Shown one piece after another: positions 21,153 through 25,033 of a DNA stretch of 25,033 bases. The position numbers were made by a program, and so were the translations under genes. Numbering within the stretch: position 1 is the stretch's first letter; the number at the start of each line of letters is the position of its first letter. Under the pieces are notes generated by a model. That model saw only the letters and a list, made by a program, of their open reading frames with translations, was not told the origin of the DNA and did not search any database. The DNA is from CAZAKZ01 sp964485695 (GTDB lineage: Bacteria; Planctomycetota; JAFGQW01): the NCBI GenBank assembly GCA_964485695.1, contig CAZAKZ010000082.1:1-25033 (forward strand), written 5' to 3'.

Positions 21153-22814
21153 TCAAATAATCCTGAAGAAGCAAGTTTGACTGATGGTCTGGATTTGCAT
21201 CGGTGCCCCCATCTGCATCGTGATAAATGCGCTGAAGATTATCAACCCCTTGATGCTCGACATCTTTGGTATTTGGATCCGGGCTGTTGCCCTGCCGGAG
21301 CCGTCCAGAAATCCGATATAGGATTGAAAAATCGCGGGCAGAGAGCCGCTCACAGAGGCCATAAAAAGTCCGTCAGGAGACAGACCGATCTTCCTGCCAC
21401 CGATGGGTATGGGTCCGGTGCCAAGGGAGGATCCGACCTGGTAGAGAAGGCCGCCGTTGTGCTGCGCTGACAGGGATAGAACCATGAGGGTACCGGTCTT
21501 GCCGCTTCCCGTTATGAGGAGGGACGATGAGACCTCGTCAGCGCCAATGTCGACAGGAGAGATGCGGACCTGGCTCTCGAAGTCTGCTCCGACCCGCCAG
21601 GGGCTGAAGGGAATGTATGCAGGAACCAGACTGGTCGTGCCTCGATCGATGACCGGTGCGCCGGGTTTCAGGTGGATGTCGAACGGAGCGGATGTGCTGA
21701 CCAGGCCGGGATCCGTCTGGAGGCTGTGGCTATCGTAGCTCGTTGCACCACCCTTCAGAATACGGCTAGAGTTCGCCTGTTGCCAGGCCAGGAATCCGGC
21801 GAGACTGCCGGCATACTCGGGTGCCGTATCCAGGCCCACCTGGACGGGGCGAAAAGAATTCGGCGCAAACACGCAGTTATAGTCGGAATCGCAGGCGGGA
21901 AGAAATCCCTTGTCGGGTCCGAAGCGGAGAACCGGCCCGATTCCGAGGTTGACAAGAATGTTGTTTCGAAGCACAGCCGCCAATGGCCATTGATTCGATG
22001 GGGTGACGCCCGCCGCGACGCAGGGCCCGTCGGTCTTGACGATGATGGTATTGTGAAAGTACATCACGGCATCGTCGGCAATCACTCCGTGACAGGTGGA
22101 ACTGGCGCCGCAGCCGTGGAGGAAACAGTTCTGGACGACGTTATGCTTGGGGCTGTGGATGGCACGAAAGTAAGTCAGATTTGCGGCCTTGCCCTTGCCG
22201 TCGATTTCACATCGCTCAAAGAGGTTTTCGTTGCCCTCAATGTCCACGACTTGGCCCGAGGCGCGGAAGATACAGTCCCGGAATCGGTTGAAGTTGGCTC
22301 GGTCACCTAGCACAGCCCGGATATTAGGCCAGAAGGTACTCCCGTTATCGACTTCCAGGCCGGTGAACTCGTTGTAGGACGGTCCGATATCTTTGCCCTG
22401 GTCGTTGTCCAAGAAGATGCCGGCCATCAGATAGCCCTGGATCTTCAGGTTGAAAAACCGGATCCACGAGACACGCGGCTTGAGATGGATGCCGTATGCG
22501 GGTGCTGCTGCAGAGGCAATGAGGACAGCGGGCGCTCCGGAGGCCGTGAAGGTGATGGTTGCCCCGAGCGATACATTTGGGATCTGATTGATTACTAGGG
22601 ATTCTTGAAACGTGGTGGAAGCCACGTTGAACACTACGTGGCTCGAGACACCTGATCGTTCCAGAGCCTGGATGGCGGTCTTGAAGGTCGTAAAGTTCCG
22701 GCCGGAAGCGGGTTTTGACGGGTCAATGCTATAGATCCCGTTCAACTGGGCATTCACGACCGATCCGGCCAGGATCAGGAGAGCAAGAAACGCGTTCCTG
22801 AAGAGCAGCCCCAT
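21153..22814 (-). CDS. Exported right-handed parallel beta-helix protein with common C-terminal module
   Basis: A 553-residue protein with a signal peptide ending SVVNA before Q. Residues ~30-400 are beta-helix-like: short strands with regular Asn and hydrophobic spacing (FNLKIQGYLMAGIFLDNDQG, NRFRDCIFRASGQVVDIEGN, NLFERCEIDG, NVVQNCFLHGCG, VLRNNILVNLG), as in pectate-lyase-type PbH1 repeats. No certain active site is seen, so a lyase call is not justified. The C-terminal module (~436-553) shares YQVGSSLGTGPI and GLSPDGL with the SBBP protein. The ATG at 22814 has GGAGG six bases upstream; a longer in-frame start at 22907 would hide the signal peptide. It is the first gene of a probable two-gene operon. 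Confidence 0.9.
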   Translation of the reverse strand: MGLLFRNAFLALLILAGSVVNAQLNGIYSIDPSKPASGRNFTTFKTAIQALERSGVSSHVVFNVASTTFQESLVINQIPNVSLGATITFTASGAPAVLIASAAAPAYGIHLKPRVSWIRFFNLKIQGYLMAGIFLDNDQGKDIGPSYNEFTGLEVDNGSTFWPNIRAVLGDRANFNRFRDCIFRASGQVVDIEGNENLFERCEIDGKGKAANLTYFRAIHSPKHNVVQNCFLHGCGASSTCHGVIADDAVMYFHNTIIVKTDGPCVAAGVTPSNQWPLAAVLRNNILVNLGIGPVLRFGPDKGFLPACDSDYNCVFAPNSFRPVQVGLDTAPEYAGSLAGFLAWQQANSSRILKGGATSYDSHSLQTDPGLVSTSAPFDIHLKPGAPVIDRGTTSLVPAYIPFSPWRVGADFESQVRISPVDIGADEVSSSLLITGSGKTGTLMVLSLSAQHNGGLLYQVGSSLGTGPIPIGGRKIGLSPDGLFMASVSGSLPAIFQSYIGFLDGSGRATARIQIPKMSSIKGLIIFSAFITMQMGAPMQIQTISQTCFFRII

Positions 22815-22967
22815 GGGACACCTCCCAACAACTACAGAGCCATGGACAGGAGTGGATTCGCTTTCCCATCGTGCAATGACGATCCCATTATCCCTGATTT
22901 GCGGCACCTCGAGTAGGGGAAAGGGCGATTCTCCGAAGAAAACGCGATATCCGGGCCCACTCCCCCC

Positions 22968-24254
22968 CTACACAACCGTCTCCAGACCGTGGATCAGGCG
23001 ATCCACGTCTTCCAAGGTGTTGTAGTAGTGCGTGGAGATCCGGATGGCGTTCAGGTCGTTCTCCGGAAGGGGCTTCACCCAGATCTTGAACCGTTCCCAG
23101 AGGTGTCGCTGGACCCGGTATCGGTCCACGACCTTGAATCCGAGGGCGGTGAGGCCGCACGAGAGTCCGGGGGCGTTGGACGTCAAGAGGCGAGCCCCCC
23201 GCATGCCGCGGACAGTCGAACGAATCCGGGAGGAGAGGAAGCGAACCCGCGCCTCGATGCGGTCGGGTCCGACGTTTTCGCACAGGTCCAGGGCAGCCGC
23301 GAGGCCTGCCAGCGCCTCGAGGCTCCGGGTTCCGTACGCCTCGTAACGCCGGGCGTCCGGCTTCAGGTAGTCCCGGGTGCCGGCGATGAGGGGGCGGACC
23401 TCGTCCTGCACTTCACGGCGAACGTAGAGCAGTCCCGTGCCTCTGGGCGCGCAGAGCCACTTGTGAAATGAGGAGGCGTAGGTATCGACGCCGAGGGCCC
23501 GGACATCCACTCGCATCTGGCCGGGCGGGTGGGCGCCGTCCGCCACCAGGAAGATACCCCTGGGCCGCACGACCTCCGAGATCTCTCTCAAGGGGAACAC
23601 GAGGCCGGTGGGACTGACCATGTGGCACAGGCTGACAACGCGGGTGGCGGGGGTGAGGTTCTTCTTCACCAGGTCCACAAGTACGCCGGGATCCTCCGGT
23701 GGCGTCGGGGGCGTAAACATGCGGATGCGGACGCCGATGCGCTCGGAAAGATACTTCCAGCAGAGAAATCCACCGTCGTGTTCCCGAGTGGTGGTCAGGA
23801 TCTCATCACCCCTCCTGAGTGCGAGGCCCGCTGCCACGATGTTCATTCCCTCGGTGGTGTTCCGGACCACCGCCACCTCTTCGGGTGCTGCCCCGATGAG
23901 CCGGGCGGCCCTCTCTCTTACCCCGTCGATGACGGGGAGGAGATCGTTCCAGAATGCCCGGGTTGGATTGGCGTCAACGGCCCGCATCGCCCGGACCACC
24001 GCCTCGTGAACCGGCCCGGGACAGCTGCCGAGTGACCCGTTGTTCAGGTATGTCACGCCGGGCTCGAAGGCAAAAAGCCCCCGGGCTCGGTCCATCGGGT
24101 CCTCGACCTCACGGCCCCGCTCGCCCTCGGATTCTCCGCCGTCCAGAACGCAACCGGACAGCCCCAGCACCGTCGCTCCCGTGCCGGCGAGAAGCGACCG
24201 CAGAAACGTCCTGCGATCGGCCTCGACCTCAGGTTCCTTGTCACTCTCGAACAT
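22968..24254 (-). CDS. Tat-exported lipoprotein PLP enzyme, class V aminotransferase family
   Basis: A 428-residue protein. Twin arginines at 14-15 (DRRTFLRSLL) precede a hydrophobic stretch ending LSGC (Cys35), a perfect lipobox. The enzyme is therefore predicted to be exported folded by Tat and anchored by lipid. The catalytic part (~55-428) belongs to the cysteine desulfurase / isopenicillin-N epimerase-like family: VRNTTEGMN phosphate loop, VADGAHPPG (Asp239, His242), and SSFHKWLCAPRGTGLLYV with the Schiff-base Lys265. The substrate cannot be assigned; desulfurase, epimerase or lyase are all possible. I chose the ATG at 24254, with GGAG seven bases upstream. It lies 58 bp after the next gene and may share its message. 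Confidence 0.88.
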   Translation of the reverse strand: MFESDKEPEVEADRRTFLRSLLAGTGATVLGLSGCVLDGGESEGERGREVEDPMDRARGLFAFEPGVTYLNNGSLGSCPGPVHEAVVRAMRAVDANPTRAFWNDLLPVIDGVRERAARLIGAAPEEVAVVRNTTEGMNIVAAGLALRRGDEILTTTREHDGGFLCWKYLSERIGVRIRMFTPPTPPEDPGVLVDLVKKNLTPATRVVSLCHMVSPTGLVFPLREISEVVRPRGIFLVADGAHPPGQMRVDVRALGVDTYASSFHKWLCAPRGTGLLYVRREVQDEVRPLIAGTRDYLKPDARRYEAYGTRSLEALAGLAAALDLCENVGPDRIEARVRFLSSRIRSTVRGMRGARLLTSNAPGLSCGLTALGFKVVDRYRVQRHLWERFKIWVKPLPENDLNAIRISTHYYNTLEDVDRLIHGLETVV

Positions 24255-24312
24255 CGTCTCGCTCCATGGCCATAGAGTATCACGACGCGCCCGGTTTTCG
24301 ATGCCTGGGGAT

Positions 24313-24657
24313 TCAGATTCCGAATCCGCCCGGGGGCTTGCCGTCTTCCCCATTTTTCCGGGTGACGTTCACGGAGCCTTCGCGCTGGAGACGGCCGGCG
24401 GTAGCATCGAATGCGTAGTACTCGATGACCTCGTGGAATTGTCTGGAAAAGGAGTAAGGGCGGGGGTGGCGGAGAATGCTGAAGCGGAGGCGTGTCACCT
24501 CGCCGCCTCGGATTTCATGATCCAGGATCAGGCAGCGGCCCGCGTGTTCGCGGCGCAGGGAAGTGCCCCCGAGGAGTTTTCCGGCGTGGAAGATCTCTCG
24601 AAGCTTGCGATTGGCCAGGCGGCTCTCCCGCCAGCGCCGCCACCATTTAAACTTCAC
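24313..24657 (-). CDS. Small basic protein of unknown function
   Basis: A 114-residue protein. The first half is Arg/Lys-rich (WWRRWRESRLANRKLREIF); the second half alternates beta-like strands (RCLILDHEIRGGEVTRLRFS, HEVIEYYAFDATAGRL, GSVNVTRKNG). The best start is the GTG at 24657, because its GTGA overlaps the TGA of the AlkD-like reading frame by four bases, a typical coupling. No ribosome site is evident apart from that overlap. An ATG at 24942 in the same frame would overrun the AlkD-like gene and is unlikely. I do not recognise a family. Confidence 0.5.
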   Translation of the reverse strand: MKFKWWRRWRESRLANRKLREIFHAGKLLGGTSLRREHAGRCLILDHEIRGGEVTRLRFSILRHPRPYSFSRQFHEVIEYYAFDATAGRLQREGSVNVTRKNGEDGKPPGGFGI

Positions 24658-24917
24658 CGGGCGGCCAGGACCGCTTCCAGTTCCTCGCGGTGCATCATTC
24701 CCAGCTCGGTCATCCCGCTCCGGACCACGGTGGCCACATGCGCATCGGCATGGTGCGCCCATGTCTTGAGTGTCATGATGCCCACCTCCTCGTGGTTCTT
24801 GCACAGGGTTCGAAGGGCCATGGAAACTCCTCGCTGTACCCCGCTCCACGTGTCCCTCCGGATGGTTTCGAGCAGGAAGACCAGGGCGGAAGCGTCGCTT
24901 TCCGGATTTTTGAACAT
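24654..24917 (-). CDS. AlkD-like HEAT-repeat fragment, possibly broken
   Basis: From the first ATG (24917) this encodes 87 residues. The similarity starts earlier: the frame is open up to 24992 and reads LERWAEQQEPWLRRCVAVTV before the ATG, then VQRGVSMALRTLCKNHEEVG after it. Both pieces match the AlkD DNA-alkylation-repair family as I know it (for example KWIASDNIWLQRAAI and IQKAIGWVLREYAKTNPDV in Bacillus cereus AlkD). A TAA at 24993-24995 stops the frame and no start codon lies between it and the ATG, so the gene is either frameshifted, a degraded C-terminal fragment, or starts at 24917. Only 38 bases remain before the window edge. It overlaps the next gene by GTGA. Confidence 0.5.
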   Translation of the reverse strand: MFKNPESDASALVFLLETIRRDTWSGVQRGVSMALRTLCKNHEEVGIMTLKTWAHHADAHVATVVRSGMTELGMMHREELEAVLAAR

Positions 24918-25033
24918 CTGGTTGACCGTGACTGCAACACACCTGCGCAGCCAGGGTTCTTGCTGTTCAGCCCACCTCTCGAGGCAATGCCGTTAAGCCC
25001 CCTGCCGTCCTCTCGGCCCCCACCGTGGTCGCG

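Noticed and set aside
1773..22814. PEP-CTERM or MYXO-CTERM sorting tails, with the CPBP protein as the processing enzyme
   Set aside because: The C-termini lack a transmembrane segment and Arg cluster and end in beta-like residues such as NTHWFVLN, and the CPBP protein lacks its Glu pair.
1..25033. tRNA, rRNA, transposase, integrase or attachment sites
   Set aside because: No cloverleaf, rRNA core sequence, DDE/integrase motif or terminal inverted repeat pair was seen on either strand.

Overview
The window is visibly GC-rich bacterial chromosome with no rRNA, tRNA, CRISPR array, insertion sequence or phage gene that I can see. An O-antigen-ligase-type membrane protein and many Sec signal peptides point to a Gram-negative-type envelope. 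Secreted proteins that each end in the same ~115-residue module, after a propeller, SBBP-repeat or beta-helix ectodomain, are a style I associate with Planctomycetota. That assignment is inference; other environmental phyla are possible.

Layout. 199-1684 (+): a GAF-roadblock protein and a second roadblock/LC7 protein, almost touching, ending at a strong bidirectional terminator (1705-1755). 1773-7649 (-): four exported propeller-like paralogues. The first transcribed (6240-7649) has its own terminator; the next two (4723-6132, 3377-4708) are 14 bp apart and form an operon; the last (1773-3200) has its own candidate promoter. 7650-8287: a non-coding region with several hairpins, an orphan minus-strand terminator, a sigma70-like promoter and short operator-like repeats. 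8288-11611 (+): a Na/Pi cotransporter, a separate PhoU-like regulator, and a methyltransferase-glycosyltransferase fusion. 11598-12833 (-): the O-antigen-ligase-like protein, whose 3' end overlaps the fusion gene.

12915-16775 (-): a two-gene secreted operon, an SBBP seven-repeat propeller followed by a smaller exported protein, translationally coupled. 17009-18310 (+): HNH endonuclease-like protein with a RuvA-C-like tail. 18347-18976 (+): CPBP-family membrane protein with a candidate leaderless promoter. 18978-19823 (-): membrane protein with a PH-like segment. 19875-22814 (-): two more secreted proteins with the common C-terminal module, one propeller-like and one a parallel beta-helix. 22968-24254 (-): a PLP class-V aminotransferase-like enzyme with a Tat signal and lipobox. 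24313-24917 (-): an unknown 114-residue protein coupled to an AlkD-like HEAT fragment.

The unifying theme is a clustered family of eight exported proteins with varied ectodomains. Seven end in a clearly shared C-terminal module and one in a divergent version. This is the best candidate here for an undescribed system, perhaps a surface-display or secretion module. Its function cannot be read from sequence alone.
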